Assembly: GCA_003212395.1 (NCBI GenBank)
Contig: QCPU01000009.1
Location: 1 to 60,189 of the forward strand
Direction: 5' to 3'
From: Prochlorococcus sp. AG-442-B03
GTDB lineage: Bacteria > Cyanobacteriota > Cyanobacteriia > PCC-6307 > Cyanobiaceae
DNA length: 60,189 nucleotides
A program made the translations under genes and the position numbers. Below, piece after piece: positions 27,281-37,446 of the stretch. The notes beneath the pieces were generated by a model. It ran no database searches, was not told the DNA's origin, and worked only from the letters and a program-made list of their open reading frames with translations. Within the stretch, counting starts at the first letter, position 1; each line of letters begins with the position of its first letter.

Positions 27281-28444
27281 ATGGGAAATAAGGAAAATAA
27301 TATAAAAAAGCCAGGTTTTAAGACCTTATCTATTCACCATGGGGAAACATTTGCAGAAAAAACCGGATGCGTTATGCCTCCTATTTTTTCTACATCTACT
27401 TTCAAACATGGAAATAAAGATAATTTCGACTACACAAGATCAGGTAATCCAAACTTTAGAATTCTAGAAAGCGTCCTTAAATCAATAGAAGATTCTAAAT
27501 ACTGTACAGTTTTTGGATCTGGAATTAGCGCTGTAACTGCAATTGCATCAACTCTAAAATCAGGTGACAAGATTCTCTGCGAGTCAAATCTCTATGGTTG
27601 TACAGTGAGGATGTTCGAAAAAGTTTTTAAGAAATTTGGACTAGAAGTTTTATACACAGATTTTACAAACGAAAATAATATCAAAAAGATTGCATACTTC
27701 GAGCCAACCTTGATATGGCTAGAAAGTCCTACTAATCCACTTTTGAAGGTACTTGATATTAAGGCGATTTGTGATGAAGCGAATAAACTACAAATTCCAG
27801 TAGTTGTGGACAACACCTTTTCAACGGCACTTATTCAAAAACCATTGGACCTTGGTGCAACACTATCACTCGTAAGCACAACAAAATTCATTAATGGACA
27901 TAGTGATGCACTTGGTGGAGCAGTACTGACAAATAATGAGGTATGGAATAGTAAGATGATTTTCTCTCAAAAAGCTCTAGGGCTTCAACCATCTCCTTTT
28001 GATAGTTGGCTCATTACGAGAGGAGTAAAAACTCTTCCTTTAAGAATCGAACAACAAACGGAAAGTGCAAAATTAATTTCTGAAGAATTAGACAACCATA
28101 AGATAATAAGTAAAGTAATTTATCCTTTTAATCAAAAACATCCGCAATTTAATTTAGCAAAATCGCAAATGAGATCTGGAGGTTCGATGATTACCATAAA
28201 ATTAAATTTAAATAAAGAGGATACTTTTAAATTTTGCAAATCTCTCAAATATTTCTCGCTAGCAGAAAGCCTAGGAGGAGTTGAAAGTTTAATTTGTCAC
28301 CCAGCAACAATGACTCATGCTTCTGTTGATGATGAAACAAAAAATCTTTTAGGGATAGATGATGCTCTTGTCAGATTATCGATTGGATGTGAAGAAACAA
28401 ACGATTTAATCTCAGACATATTAAATGCTTTAAATAAATTCTGA
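27281..28444 (+). CDS. metB: Cystathionine gamma-synthase/lyase-family PLP enzyme
   Basis: Cys/Met metabolism PLP enzyme of 387 aa. Visible are YTRSGNPNFRILES (phosphate-binding Tyr-Arg, near residue 49), FGSGISAVTAI (near residue 77) and the PLP lysine in SLVSTTKFINGHSDALGG near residue 208. It could be cystathionine gamma-synthase, or a related lyase/O-acetylhomoserine enzyme; sequence motifs alone do not separate these. It is first of a three-gene sulfur amino acid cluster with the next MetB-like gene (3 bp away) and cysK. Confidence 0.85.
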   Translation: MGNKENNIKKPGFKTLSIHHGETFAEKTGCVMPPIFSTSTFKHGNKDNFDYTRSGNPNFRILESVLKSIEDSKYCTVFGSGISAVTAIASTLKSGDKILCESNLYGCTVRMFEKVFKKFGLEVLYTDFTNENNIKKIAYFEPTLIWLESPTNPLLKVLDIKAICDEANKLQIPVVVDNTFSTALIQKPLDLGATLSLVSTTKFINGHSDALGGAVLTNNEVWNSKMIFSQKALGLQPSPFDSWLITRGVKTLPLRIEQQTESAKLISEELDNHKIISKVIYPFNQKHPQFNLAKSQMRSGGSMITIKLNLNKEDTFKFCKSLKYFSLAESLGGVESLICHPATMTHASVDDETKNLLGIDDALVRLSIGCEETNDLISDILNALNKF

Positions 28445-28447
28445 AAA

Positions 28448-29917
28448 TTGAGAGATTTACTTAAAAACCCTATATGGAAAAATTTAGAGTTGGGATATTC
28501 TATTCCTGATAGTATTCATGCTGTTTCTGTAGCATTACCAACTTGGAATGATGTAATAAATTATGAGGAAAAAAATCAAGAATGCATGAATTTATTGAAG
28601 TCCATTTACCCAAGATTCGGGCTAAACCCCATAGTGAAAAGATTATGTGAAAAAGTAAAAAAGGAAAATTACTATAACTATAAAAGTATCTGGCCATATC
28701 CGAATGAAAGCATAGCTTTTAAAGCAAAAAAATACATTGATAGAAATACTTCTGAACAATTCTCATTAATAGAAAAAAGAGATAATTTAGCTTTCTTAAT
28801 AACTGAAAAAGAAGGAAGTATTTATGCGAAATCTTTTTGGCAACATACTGGTCTTGGCATATCTTCAAGGACTGCTGCTATAGAACTTGGTCTTGAAGAT
28901 TGCCCTCCAAAATCTTACGTAAATGAATGTTCTCAAAGAATAAAAAATAGAATTTCTAAATCTACAAAAATTAAATCTAATGATATTCACTTAACTTCAT
29001 CTGGAATGTCTGCATTGCATACATCATTAGAAATCATATATAAATTATTTCCAGCTAAACCAACACTCCAAATTGGTTTTCCATATGTAGATGTACTCAA
29101 ATTACCAATGAATATCTTTCATGGAGCCAAGTTAATTACAGAAGAAAATTGCGAGGATATTGAATTTGAAATCAAAAGCATAAATCCATCAGCATTAATT
29201 ATTGAACTACCGAGTAATCCAATGCTCAAATGTGTAAACATTAAAAAAATTTCAAAAATAGCAAAAAAGTTAAATATTCCCTTAATTGTTGACGATACAA
29301 TTGGTTCAAATTTAAATATAAATTCCCTAGAACATGCAGATATAGTTTTTACTTCACTTACAAAAATTTTTTCAGGTAGCGGTGATATTCTTGCCGGATC
29401 ATTAATACTAAATCCAAAAAGCAAATGGATTGATCAATTTAGAAATGCATTAAACGAGATTAATCTTCCAACACTTTCTGATGGAGATACAGTTTATCTA
29501 GAGAAAGCTAGTAGAGATGTAAATCAAAGAGTTTTTGAACAAAATAAAGCATGTTTAGAATTAAAAAAAAGATTAGAGACCCATAGCGAGATTAAAAATA
29601 TTTTCCATCCTGAAAATTGTCCAAATTTTAATTCTTTACTTACTTCTGATGGAGGGTACGGCTGCTTATTATCATTTGAATTAAATGGAGGATTAAACAA
29701 AGCCAAAAAATTTTATGATTCTCTACAAGTATCTAAGGGACCAAGTTTAGGTACAAAATTTACTCTAGTTTGTCCTTATGTTTTACTAGCTCATTATGAC
29801 GAGTTGGATTGGGCTGAAAGTTTTGGTATACCCACGCACCTTATTAGAGTATCAGTTGGATTAGAAGACCAAGATCAATTATGGAAAAGCTTTTCTGAAG
29901 CACTAAATAATTTCTAA
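28448..29917 (+). CDS. MetB-like PLP enzyme with N-terminal extension (489 aa)
   Basis: Homologous to the MetB family but about 100 residues longer at the N-terminus. The C-terminal part has HLTSSGMSALHTSLEII, LIVDDTIGSNLNI (PLP-contacting Asp) and the lysine motif FTSLTKIFSGSGDILAGS near residue 300. The final RVSVGLEDQDQLWKSFSEAL matches the MetB ending. The YxR active-site block of the family is not evident in the same form. TTG start at 28448, 3 bp after metB. It probably acts with metB in transsulfuration; the precise reaction is unknown. Confidence 0.8.
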   Translation: MRDLLKNPIWKNLELGYSIPDSIHAVSVALPTWNDVINYEEKNQECMNLLKSIYPRFGLNPIVKRLCEKVKKENYYNYKSIWPYPNESIAFKAKKYIDRNTSEQFSLIEKRDNLAFLITEKEGSIYAKSFWQHTGLGISSRTAAIELGLEDCPPKSYVNECSQRIKNRISKSTKIKSNDIHLTSSGMSALHTSLEIIYKLFPAKPTLQIGFPYVDVLKLPMNIFHGAKLITEENCEDIEFEIKSINPSALIIELPSNPMLKCVNIKKISKIAKKLNIPLIVDDTIGSNLNINSLEHADIVFTSLTKIFSGSGDILAGSLILNPKSKWIDQFRNALNEINLPTLSDGDTVYLEKASRDVNQRVFEQNKACLELKKRLETHSEIKNIFHPENCPNFNSLLTSDGGYGCLLSFELNGGLNKAKKFYDSLQVSKGPSLGTKFTLVCPYVLLAHYDELDWAESFGIPTHLIRVSVGLEDQDQLWKSFSEALNNF

Positions 29918-30001
29918 ATTCCTAGTATTTACCGTATAGAAACTTATATACTCTTTTTCTGAATAATAGTTAGTATTAATATATATTTTCTCAACATATA
30001 A

Positions 30002-30988
30002 ATGGCAAAAATTTATGAGGACAACAGTTTTGCTATTGGAAACACTCCATTAGTAAAATTAAAATCAGTTACTAAAAACGCGAAAGCTACAGTACTTGCA
30101 AAAATTGAAGGTAGAAACCCCGCTTATAGTGTCAAATGTAGGATTGGCGCAAATATGATCTGGGATGCAGAGAAAAGTGGGAAACTTACAAAAGACAAAA
30201 CTATTGTTGAGCCAACTTCTGGTAATACAGGAATTGCTCTAGCTTTTACTGCTTCAGCAAGAGGTTATAAGCTCATCCTTACAATGCCAGAATCCATGTC
30301 AATTGAAAGAAGAAGGGTTATGGCAGTGTTGGGTGCTGAAATTGTTTTAACAGAGGCATCAAAAGGTATGCCTGGAGCAATAGCTAAGGCTAAAGAAATT
30401 GCAGAAAGTAATCCATCTCAATATTTCATGCCAGGTCAATTTGATAATCCAGCAAACCCTGAAATTCATTTCAAAACTACTGGACCAGAAATCTGGGATG
30501 ATTGCGATGGTGAAATTGATGTCCTAGTTGCAGGGGTTGGAACTGGCGGCACAATTACAGGAGTTTCAAGATATATTAAGCAAGAGAAGGGCAAGAATAT
30601 TACTTCTGTAGCTGTAGAACCATCACACAGTCCTGTTATTACACAGACAATGAATGGAGAAGAGGTTAAATCCGGACCACATAAAATCCAAGGAATTGGA
30701 GCAGGATTTATTCCTAAGAACCTTGATTTATCGATTGTTGACAAGGTTGAACAAGTAACAAATGATGAATCAATAGAGATGGCTCTTAGATTAGCTAAAG
30801 AGGAAGGTCTATTAGTAGGAATATCTTGTGGGGCTGCCGCTGCTGCTGCTGTTAGATTAGCTGAACAAGATGAATATGCTGGGAAGACGATTGTAGTTGT
30901 TCTACCTGATTTAGCAGAGAGGTATTTATCATCAATTATGTTTACTGAAGTTCCAAGCGGAATTATTCAAGAACCAGTCAAAGCCTAA
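30002..30988 (+). CDS. cysK: Cysteine synthase A (O-acetylserine sulfhydrylase)
   Basis: Forms cysteine from O-acetylserine and sulfide. The PLP lysine lies in [15 protein letters not shown] near residue 44, the substrate loop is [10 protein letters not shown] near residue 71, and the phosphate-binding loop is [10 protein letters not shown] near residue 177. The C-terminal [13 protein letters not shown] block and the 328-aa length fit. It closes the sulfur amino acid cluster but is separated by 84 bp. The last 4 bp overlap the queA end on the other strand. Confidence 0.96.
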   Translation: MAKIYEDNSFAIGNTPLVKLKSVTKNAKATVLAKIEGRNPAYSVKCRIGANMIWDAEKSGKLTKDKTIVEPTSGNTGIALAFTASARGYKLILTMPESMSIERRRVMAVLGAEIVLTEASKGMPGAIAKAKEIAESNPSQYFMPGQFDNPANPEIHFKTTGPEIWDDCDGEIDVLVAGVGTGGTITGVSRYIKQEKGKNITSVAVEPSHSPVITQTMNGEEVKSGPHKIQGIGAGFIPKNLDLSIVDKVEQVTNDESIEMALRLAKEEGLLVGISCGAAAAAAVRLAEQDEYAGKTIVVVLPDLAERYLSSIMFTEVPSGIIQEPVKA

Positions 30989-32115
30989 ATATATTTTTTC
31001 TCCAGTAGTGAATCTGGTGAAATATACATTGCATCGCCATAAGAGAAGAATCTAAATTTTTCTTTTATGGCTTTCCTATACAAATCTAATAATCTTTCTC
31101 TACCAATCATTGCACTTACTAAAAGTAATAATGAACTTTTAGGGAGATGAAAATTAGTTAATAATCCATCAACTACCTTAAATTTATAACCTGGCTTAAT
31201 TACTAAATCTACGTATTTAGCTATGGGAATAAAGTCATTCATTTCGTGAGAATAACAACTTTCAAGAGCTCTTACGCTAGTTGTCCCAATAGCAATTATT
31301 TTTCTATCTGTTTTCTTTATTCTTTTTATTTCCTCCACTACTTCCTTGTTAACACTTACCCATTCTTTATGAAGTTTTAAGTTACTTAAATCTTCTTGAT
31401 CAATTGGTTTGAATGTTCCATAACCCACATGCAAAGTTATCGGTAAGATTATTACTCCTTTTTTTTTTAGATTGGAAATAAGACTTTTGCTTAAGTGTAA
31501 ACCAGCTGTTGGTGCAGCAACTGCACCTGGATTAGTTGCATACTCAGTTTGATAACTTTTCTCATGAAAAGATTCTTCTTCGGAAATTTTTATATAAGGA
31601 GGGAGAGGGATTTCCCCGTATTTATCAAGAAGTTCATTCATTGAATTGAGACAAGTTATATTTTCCGGAAATTTAATAAATCTCCCTCCAGTTTCTTCAT
31701 CAACTCCATCAACAATCAAATTAATATCTTGTGCTAAAGGAGATTTTAATTTTAATTTTCTATTTATTTTTAACTTTTTCGCTGGCTTTGCCAAACATAA
31801 CCAAACACATTCATGGGATCTTTCTAAAACTAATAATTCGACTAATGTCTTATTTTCTAATTCAACCTTTAACCTAGCTTTCATAACTTTAGTATTATTT
31901 ACAACTACAAGATCCCCTTCTCTAAATTCATCTAAAAGATTCTTAGTAAATTTATTAGTTAAGCAGTCTTCTTCTAAAACACTATTTCTAACTATCATCA
32001 ATCTTGATTCATGCCTAATTGCAGAAGGTTTACTAGCAATTAATGAAGGATCAAGTAAATAATCATAAGCTTCAAGCTTATAATCTCTTTCTTTATTACT
32101 AATTTGAGAAATCAA
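30985..32115 (-). CDS. queA: S-adenosylmethionine:tRNA ribosyltransferase-isomerase
   Basis: Makes epoxyqueuosine in tRNA from 7-aminomethyl-7-deazaguanine using SAM as ribosyl donor. Characteristic blocks include [14 protein letters not shown] near the start, [27 protein letters not shown] near residue 200, [11 protein letters not shown] and [17 protein letters not shown] near residue 325. The 376-aa length is normal. It converges with cysK, overlapping by 4 bp, and is 6 bp after pdhC on the same strand. Confidence 0.95.
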   Translation of the reverse strand: MISQISNKERDYKLEAYDYLLDPSLIASKPSAIRHESRLMIVRNSVLEEDCLTNKFTKNLLDEFREGDLVVVNNTKVMKARLKVELENKTLVELLVLERSHECVWLCLAKPAKKLKINRKLKLKSPLAQDINLIVDGVDEETGGRFIKFPENITCLNSMNELLDKYGEIPLPPYIKISEEESFHEKSYQTEYATNPGAVAAPTAGLHLSKSLISNLKKKGVIILPITLHVGYGTFKPIDQEDLSNLKLHKEWVSVNKEVVEEIKRIKKTDRKIIAIGTTSVRALESCYSHEMNDFIPIAKYVDLVIKPGYKFKVVDGLLTNFHLPKSSLLLLVSAMIGRERLLDLYRKAIKEKFRFFSYGDAMYISPDSLLEKKYI

Positions 32116-32121
32116 TTAAAT

Positions 32122-33489
32122 TTAGGAGACAAGAGTCTCTGGCTCATCTTCAATTAGGGAAGCCAAGTCTTTTAAGAATGAAGCTCCATCAGCTCCATAG
32201 ATCACTCTATGATCAGCTGTTAGATTTACTTGCATTATTTTTTTAACAGATATTGAACCATCACTATTAGCAACAACGGTTGGTTTCGATGATGCTATGG
32301 CTAAAATAGCACCGGTACCTGGAGGAAGAATTGCGTCAAATCTATCAACTCCAAACATCCCAAGGTTAGATAAAGTGAAGGTTCCTGTTGAGTATTCATC
32401 AGGTTCTAATTGCTTTGATCTTGATCTTTTTACGAGATCTTTCCATTCCCTAGACAATTCAAATAAATCAGTATTGCATGGTTCTTTTAAAACTGGAGTT
32501 ATTAGTCCACCATCTTCCATCGCAACAGCAACAGCAATATTTATATTTTCTGGATAAGAAATTCCATTTTCTGAAAAACTTGAGTTAACTTGGGGATGTT
32601 TCTTTAGTGTCTTTGCAACTGCTTTAACTAGTAAAGCAGTCATAGTCACTCCGTTCTGTTTTACTTTTTTATAGAAATTATCTAATTTATCTGTATTGAT
32701 AGAGTAACCCACCCTAAAACATGGCACATCTAAACTAGATTCCATATTTTTATTTACCGCTTTTTGAAGAGTATTAAATTGAACTGTTTCTCCAGGATTA
32801 CCAAAACTATTTCCTGAAGCTTCTGGTTTACTTTCAACTCCCAAATTTGCACCAGGGATACTTGCAGGAGAACCACCTTCGCCTATCCATGGAATAGAGA
32901 CTGGTTGGCCATTAGCTTTTAAAATATCATCTGCTTGAATTCTTCCATGAGGTCCTGATCCATGGACCTTTGCTAAATCAACACCCATTTGAGAGGCAAG
33001 TTTTTTAGCTTTTGGAGATGCAATCACCCTCGAAGAAACATTACTCGTAGCCGCATTGATTTGATCACTATTAAAAGATGGGGCTGCCTTTTCACTCATT
33101 AATACGACTTCTTTTTCTTGTTTTTCAACAATTTCACTTTGAACCACAGCTTTTTCTTCAGTTTTATTGCTTACCAATTCAAGTTGATCCGAACTAGAAA
33201 CTTCGGGTTGATTTCCTTTATTTTGTTCTTGAACAGAAGCTATCTCATCCTCATTTTCTACAATGAGACCAATAGTTTCTCCAACAGGTGCAGTACTCCC
33301 GGCAGGCATTAAAACTGCTGCAAGATATCCATCTTGAAAAGATTCAACATCCATATCTGCCTTGTCAGATTCAACAACCAAGACAGATTCGCCTCTTTCA
33401 ACCTTATCTCCAGGATTTTTCAACCATTCCACAATCTTGCCCTCCGTCATAGTAGAACTCAAGGCAGGCATGAATATTTCGTGAGACAT
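32122..33489 (-). CDS. pdhC: Dihydrolipoamide acetyltransferase, pyruvate dehydrogenase E2
   Basis: E2 core of the pyruvate dehydrogenase complex. One N-terminal lipoyl domain carries the lipoylated lysine in VVESDKADMDVESF near residue 44. An E3-binding domain (ASPKAKKLASQMGVDLAKVH, GSGPHGRIQADD) lies near residues 155-190 after a Glu/Ser/Val-rich linker. The catalytic domain ends with the active-site ADHRVIYGADGASFLKDL. ATG start at 33489. It is co-transcribed with queA, 6 bp away. Confidence 0.94.
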   Translation of the reverse strand: MSHEIFMPALSSTMTEGKIVEWLKNPGDKVERGESVLVVESDKADMDVESFQDGYLAAVLMPAGSTAPVGETIGLIVENEDEIASVQEQNKGNQPEVSSSDQLELVSNKTEEKAVVQSEIVEKQEKEVVLMSEKAAPSFNSDQINAATSNVSSRVIASPKAKKLASQMGVDLAKVHGSGPHGRIQADDILKANGQPVSIPWIGEGGSPASIPGANLGVESKPEASGNSFGNPGETVQFNTLQKAVNKNMESSLDVPCFRVGYSINTDKLDNFYKKVKQNGVTMTALLVKAVAKTLKKHPQVNSSFSENGISYPENINIAVAVAMEDGGLITPVLKEPCNTDLFELSREWKDLVKRSRSKQLEPDEYSTGTFTLSNLGMFGVDRFDAILPPGTGAILAIASSKPTVVANSDGSISVKKIMQVNLTADHRVIYGADGASFLKDLASLIEDEPETLVS

Positions 33490-33707
33490 AAGAAAATTGT
33501 TATTGCATAAGTTTCAAGGGATTTTTACCAAACTTTCAAAAGTTTTTATGATTAAGAACCCTCTTAACTCTTGATCTAATTATACGAAATCATGTTCACA
33601 GTGGGAACTCTTAAAACTTAAGAAAGTAATAATTTAGATCGACTATAATTTAAAATTTTTCTCAATTAAGAATTATTTATTTTTATCAAAAATACTAAAT
33701 CTTTTAT

Positions 33708-34151
33708 TTAATTATTATCTATAGATTGAATAACTCCATCTCTAACAGTAATCGAGACTTGCATTTTTTCAATAAGATTATCCCCCACAGTGACATCGCA
33801 GAAACTATCCACTTGTCCTTGATCAACAATTTCGTCCATTTTTAATTCGCGAACTTGACTCTGTTGTTGAAGTAGATTTCTTTTTTGTTCTTCAATTTCA
33901 TTTCGTTTTGCTGCGACTTGTTGTTGCACCTGACTAACCTGTTCTTGAACTCTTGGATCTAGAGGATTAACCGATTGGGATCTAATATTATTTACTATTT
34001 GCTGCCCCTCCTGCTCAAGTTGAGATAATTGCTGGTCAATGTTTGAAATTGCTTTACTTAATTCTTTTTCAGCATCTTCCTTCCAAGTTGGTGTAACTAC
34101 AGCTTTAATAGCTATTGAGCGCTTAATAGATATTGAGTTTTTTGTTTCCAT
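33708..34151 (-). CDS. YlqD-like coiled-coil protein
   Basis: A 147-aa protein. A beta-rich N-terminus (KRSIAIKAVVTPTWKEDAEK) is followed by a Gln/Glu-rich coiled coil (residues 30-105, EQVSQVQQQVAAKRNEIEEQ) and a C-terminal beta domain ending VTVRDGVIQSIDNN. This layout matches the YlqD family of cyanobacteria and Firmicutes, whose function is unknown. It lies 38 bp downstream of the acyl-CoA synthetase gene. Confidence 0.72.
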   Translation of the reverse strand: METKNSISIKRSIAIKAVVTPTWKEDAEKELSKAISNIDQQLSQLEQEGQQIVNNIRSQSVNPLDPRVQEQVSQVQQQVAAKRNEIEEQKRNLLQQQSQVRELKMDEIVDQGQVDSFCDVTVGDNLIEKMQVSITVRDGVIQSIDNN

Positions 34152-34189
34152 AAAAAATTAAATTACCTTTCCAATATAGATAGAACAAA

Positions 34190-36133
34190 TCAAATTTTCT
34201 TACTAAATTTGTTTTCATACATATTTTCTATTTGTAATGAATACTTTTTTTCTATTTCTTTTCTTTTTTGTTTAAGAGTTTGTGTTAACAAACCATTCTC
34301 TAAAGTAAAGGCATCAACAAAATAACAATCTAATATTTGTTCTTCTGATCTTGCTCCTAATCTACTTTTAAGCAAATTATTAATTTGTGATTTAAAAAAT
34401 GTACCAATATTCTTATTAAGGTTTAATTTCGAAAGGTCTTCTTCCAAAAACTTTGTTTTAACCAGTTCGACATTAGGCACTACAAGGGCTGTTAAACATT
34501 TCTTGTCTTGTCCTACTAGTTGAATCTGATTAATAAATTCAGAACTAAGGATTTCGGTCTCAAGTGGATTCGGTTCTATATTTTCACCACTTGATAGCAC
34601 TATTGTATCCTTGGCTCTTCCTGTTATAAAAAGAGAACCATTAGGTATTAAGAAACCTAAATCACCAGTATCAAACCAACCATCCTTGAATAAAACTTCT
34701 TTCGTAGCTAATTCATTATTAAGATAACCTTTCATTACTTGTGGTCCCTTAACAAGAATTTTTCCGACTTCTCTGAACTTCAGAATCTTTTTTTTATCAT
34801 CACTTACTATTTTGATTTCAGTAAATGCTAGAGGCTGACCAGATGATCCTCTAACATTTAATTCTCTTCTCCTACAAGTTAATACTGGACTAGTTTCTGT
34901 GAGGCCATATCCCACCAAAACATCTACACCTAAAGATTCAAAAAAAAGATCCACATGTTCTGGCAATGCTCCTCCGCCGTTAATAGGAAATTTCAGTTTT
35001 TCTCCGCATAGTTGTCTAAGAATATTCGGCCATAAAAAAATAGTAGACAATTTATGTAAAGGATATCGAACAATCACAGAACCCAGTAAGGGGATTTTTG
35101 ATTTAAAAGTTATTGGATTGATATCTAAATTTCTTATCTTTCTTAGACTTCTTTTGAGAACTGAACTATTACTAATCAAAAACTTAATAAGTTTTTGCTT
35201 CTTGAAAGGCATTTTATTCAACGCCTGAAAAAAACCATCATGTATTGCCTCCCAAAGTCTTGGTACAGTGGCCATTACAACAGGTTTTATTTGTGTAATA
35301 TCATCTTTCAGAAATTTTGGAATTGTATAGTACTGAGAACAACCACATGAAAAAAAGAAGTATTCAGCACTCCTCTCATAAGAATGCCAGATAGGTAGCA
35401 CGCTTAATACAGAAGTTCCAGGTTCTGGATCAGCGATATGGGCTAAATTGATTATTTGGTGTAAAAAATTTGCATGAGTCAAGGGCACTCCTTTGGGTTT
35501 TCCTGTTGTACCTGAGGTGTAAAGAATAGTTGCGACGTCATCAATTTCTGGATTATCTTTTTCAAGATTATTATTTTGAGAATTCTCTTTTTCTACTGAA
35601 CTTATAAATTTACTCCAACTTATTAAACTTTCATATTCTTCATCTTCTAAATTGATTATAAATTTTAGTCTTTTTTTTAATTCTTCTTTGTTGTTTAACT
35701 TTAGCCAAATCTCCTTAGATTGGACTATAAGTCCTACTGAATTAGAGTGCTCAATAATATAGTCTAATTCTACTGAAGGTGAATTAATACCTCTCACTGC
35801 ATTTATAGCTCCTAAACGCATTAAGCCTTGATCTACGACTAGCCACCTTGGAGAATTTTCAGATATTACAGTCACTACATCACCCTTTACTAAACCATAA
35901 TTTTTAAAAGAAAAAGAGACTTTTGTTATTAAATCAGCCAGCTCAGAATAAGAAAACTTTTCTTTGTATTTCCCTCTTAAATCACAAACAGCTAAATTAT
36001 CACCATATTTAAATTTTAATTTTTCCCAAATTTGATCTATATGATGAAGTTTCTCAATAAAATCTCTATTTTTAGCAAATTGATCTTTTTTAGAAAGAGG
36101 TTTGGCTGAAGGCCAATATGCTAAATCACCCAT
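34190..36133 (-). CDS. Long-chain fatty acyl-CoA/acyl-ACP synthetase
   Basis: AMP-forming ligase of 647 aa. The ATP loop is ILYTSGTTGKPKGVPLTH near residue 204; further motifs are VGYGLTETSPVL near residue 392, GWFDTGDLGFL near residue 490 and ITGRAKDTIVLSSGENIEP. The domain order and length match cyanobacterial FadD/Aas enzymes, which recycle free fatty acids by activating them on ACP or CoA. A membrane location is likely. Followed by the YlqD-like gene; lipB lies 26 bp upstream on the same strand. Confidence 0.9.
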   Translation of the reverse strand: MGDLAYWPSAKPLSKKDQFAKNRDFIEKLHHIDQIWEKLKFKYGDNLAVCDLRGKYKEKFSYSELADLITKVSFSFKNYGLVKGDVVTVISENSPRWLVVDQGLMRLGAINAVRGINSPSVELDYIIEHSNSVGLIVQSKEIWLKLNNKEELKKRLKFIINLEDEEYESLISWSKFISSVEKENSQNNNLEKDNPEIDDVATILYTSGTTGKPKGVPLTHANFLHQIINLAHIADPEPGTSVLSVLPIWHSYERSAEYFFFSCGCSQYYTIPKFLKDDITQIKPVVMATVPRLWEAIHDGFFQALNKMPFKKQKLIKFLISNSSVLKRSLRKIRNLDINPITFKSKIPLLGSVIVRYPLHKLSTIFLWPNILRQLCGEKLKFPINGGGALPEHVDLFFESLGVDVLVGYGLTETSPVLTCRRRELNVRGSSGQPLAFTEIKIVSDDKKKILKFREVGKILVKGPQVMKGYLNNELATKEVLFKDGWFDTGDLGFLIPNGSLFITGRAKDTIVLSSGENIEPNPLETEILSSEFINQIQLVGQDKKCLTALVVPNVELVKTKFLEEDLSKLNLNKNIGTFFKSQINNLLKSRLGARSEEQILDCYFVDAFTLENGLLTQTLKQKRKEIEKKYSLQIENMYENKFSKKI

Positions 36134-36159
36134 ATAAGATTGATTTTAAATTTTAATTT

Positions 36160-36810
36160 CTATTTTGATACAAAATCAAAATTAAATTCCTCCTGGATGA
36201 TTTTTTTAACAATTCTCTTGACTTTTTGGATATTTAAATTTTTGTTGTAATCAATCATATTTGCCATAAGACAATTTTCTATTCCGCAAGGAACAATTTT
36301 ATTAAAGTTTTCTAATTCGCAGTCAATATTGATTGAAAATCCATTTATTGTAATCCATCTTTTACACCCAATTCCAATGGATGCAATTTTCTTATTACCT
36401 ACCCAAACACCAGTAAATCCTTTTCTAGAGTGACAATCTATATTGAAAGTTCCAAGGATTTTTATAATAATTTCTTCAATTTTTCTTAAGTACCAATTTA
36501 AATCTTTATTAAAATTTTTCAAATCCAAAACCAAATAAGTTACTAATTGTCCTGGCATATGACAAGTTACCTCACCACCTCTATCAATCTTAAAAACATC
36601 ATATTTAGCATCATTGAGAGAAAATAGTAAATTATCGTAATTGGATCCTCTCCCCAATGTATAACAGAGTTTATGCTCCCCTATCCAAATAAAATCAGGA
36701 TTAGATTTATCAACAATCAATGCCTCTTGATATTGTTTTTGCAATTTATAAACATCATTGAAAAAAGAAATTTTATCAGGTTGTTTAATTATTGCTGTTC
36801 TATTAACCAT
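36160..36810 (-). CDS. lipB: Octanoyl-[ACP]:protein N-octanoyltransferase
   Basis: Transfers octanoyl groups to lipoyl domains, such as that of the nearby E2 (pdhC), for LipA to convert to lipoate. Motifs: [20 protein letters not shown] near residue 77 (RGG.vT.HgPGQ), the lysine of [12 protein letters not shown] near residue 139 and the catalytic cysteine in VPCGIENC near residue 173. The 216-aa length is typical. Divergent from hpf over 44 bp. Confidence 0.93.
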   Translation of the reverse strand: MVNRTAIIKQPDKISFFNDVYKLQKQYQEALIVDKSNPDFIWIGEHKLCYTLGRGSNYDNLLFSLNDAKYDVFKIDRGGEVTCHMPGQLVTYLVLDLKNFNKDLNWYLRKIEEIIIKILGTFNIDCHSRKGFTGVWVGNKKIASIGIGCKRWITINGFSINIDCELENFNKIVPCGIENCLMANMIDYNKNLNIQKVKRIVKKIIQEEFNFDFVSK

Positions 36811-36854
36811 ATTTAAGTAGATTTAAAAAGTAAGTAAATATTTTTAGATTTGTT

Positions 36855-37439
36855 ATGAAAATTTTAATCCATGGAAAGAACCTTGAGCTCACTGGAGCAT
36901 TAAAAGAATATACTGAGGCAAAGATAGAAAAAGCAACTCATCATTATAAAGATATCGTTAAAGAAGCCGACATACACCTTTCAATAGAAAAGAACCCAAG
37001 AGTCTCGTTCCAAACTGCAGAAGTTACTATTTTTGCAAATGGTACCGTAATTAGAGCTGAGGAAAAAACTGAAAATTTATATTCAAGCATCGATCTAGTT
37101 TCAAATAAACTTTGTAGAAAATTACGTAAATACAAAGAAAGAAATAATAAAACAACTCATAACAATCAATTTAAAAATAAAGAGTCTTTACAAATTGAAA
37201 GTATGGAATCAGGATTTTTAGATAAAGCTTTACTTAAGGAAGGAATGGAAGCAAGTCTGCCTGAGCCATCTATAAAAAATAAATACTTTGAAATGACTCC
37301 AATTTCATCAGAAGAAGCAAGAAAACAATTAGATCTAATTGATCATGATTTTTATGTTTTTCGAAATAAGAAAAATAATCAACTTCAAGTTATATATAAA
37401 AGGAATCATGGAGGTTATGGACTGATTCAATCTAAATAA
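36855..37439 (+). CDS. hpf: Long-form ribosome hibernation promoting factor
   Basis: Binds the 30S subunit and pairs inactive ribosomes in darkness or starvation (cyanobacterial LrtA). The N-terminal HPF/YfiA domain (MKILIHGKNLELTGALKEY onward, residues 1-95) is followed by a variable linker. The C-terminal dimerisation domain, DFYVFRNKKNNQLQVIYKRN, is near residue 165. The 194-aa length marks the long form. It starts a rightward run with deoC and recO. Confidence 0.92.
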   Translation: MKILIHGKNLELTGALKEYTEAKIEKATHHYKDIVKEADIHLSIEKNPRVSFQTAEVTIFANGTVIRAEEKTENLYSSIDLVSNKLCRKLRKYKERNNKTTHNNQFKNKESLQIESMESGFLDKALLKEGMEASLPEPSIKNKYFEMTPISSEEARKQLDLIDHDFYVFRNKKNNQLQVIYKRNHGGYGLIQSK

Positions 37440-37446
37440 CTTTTAA

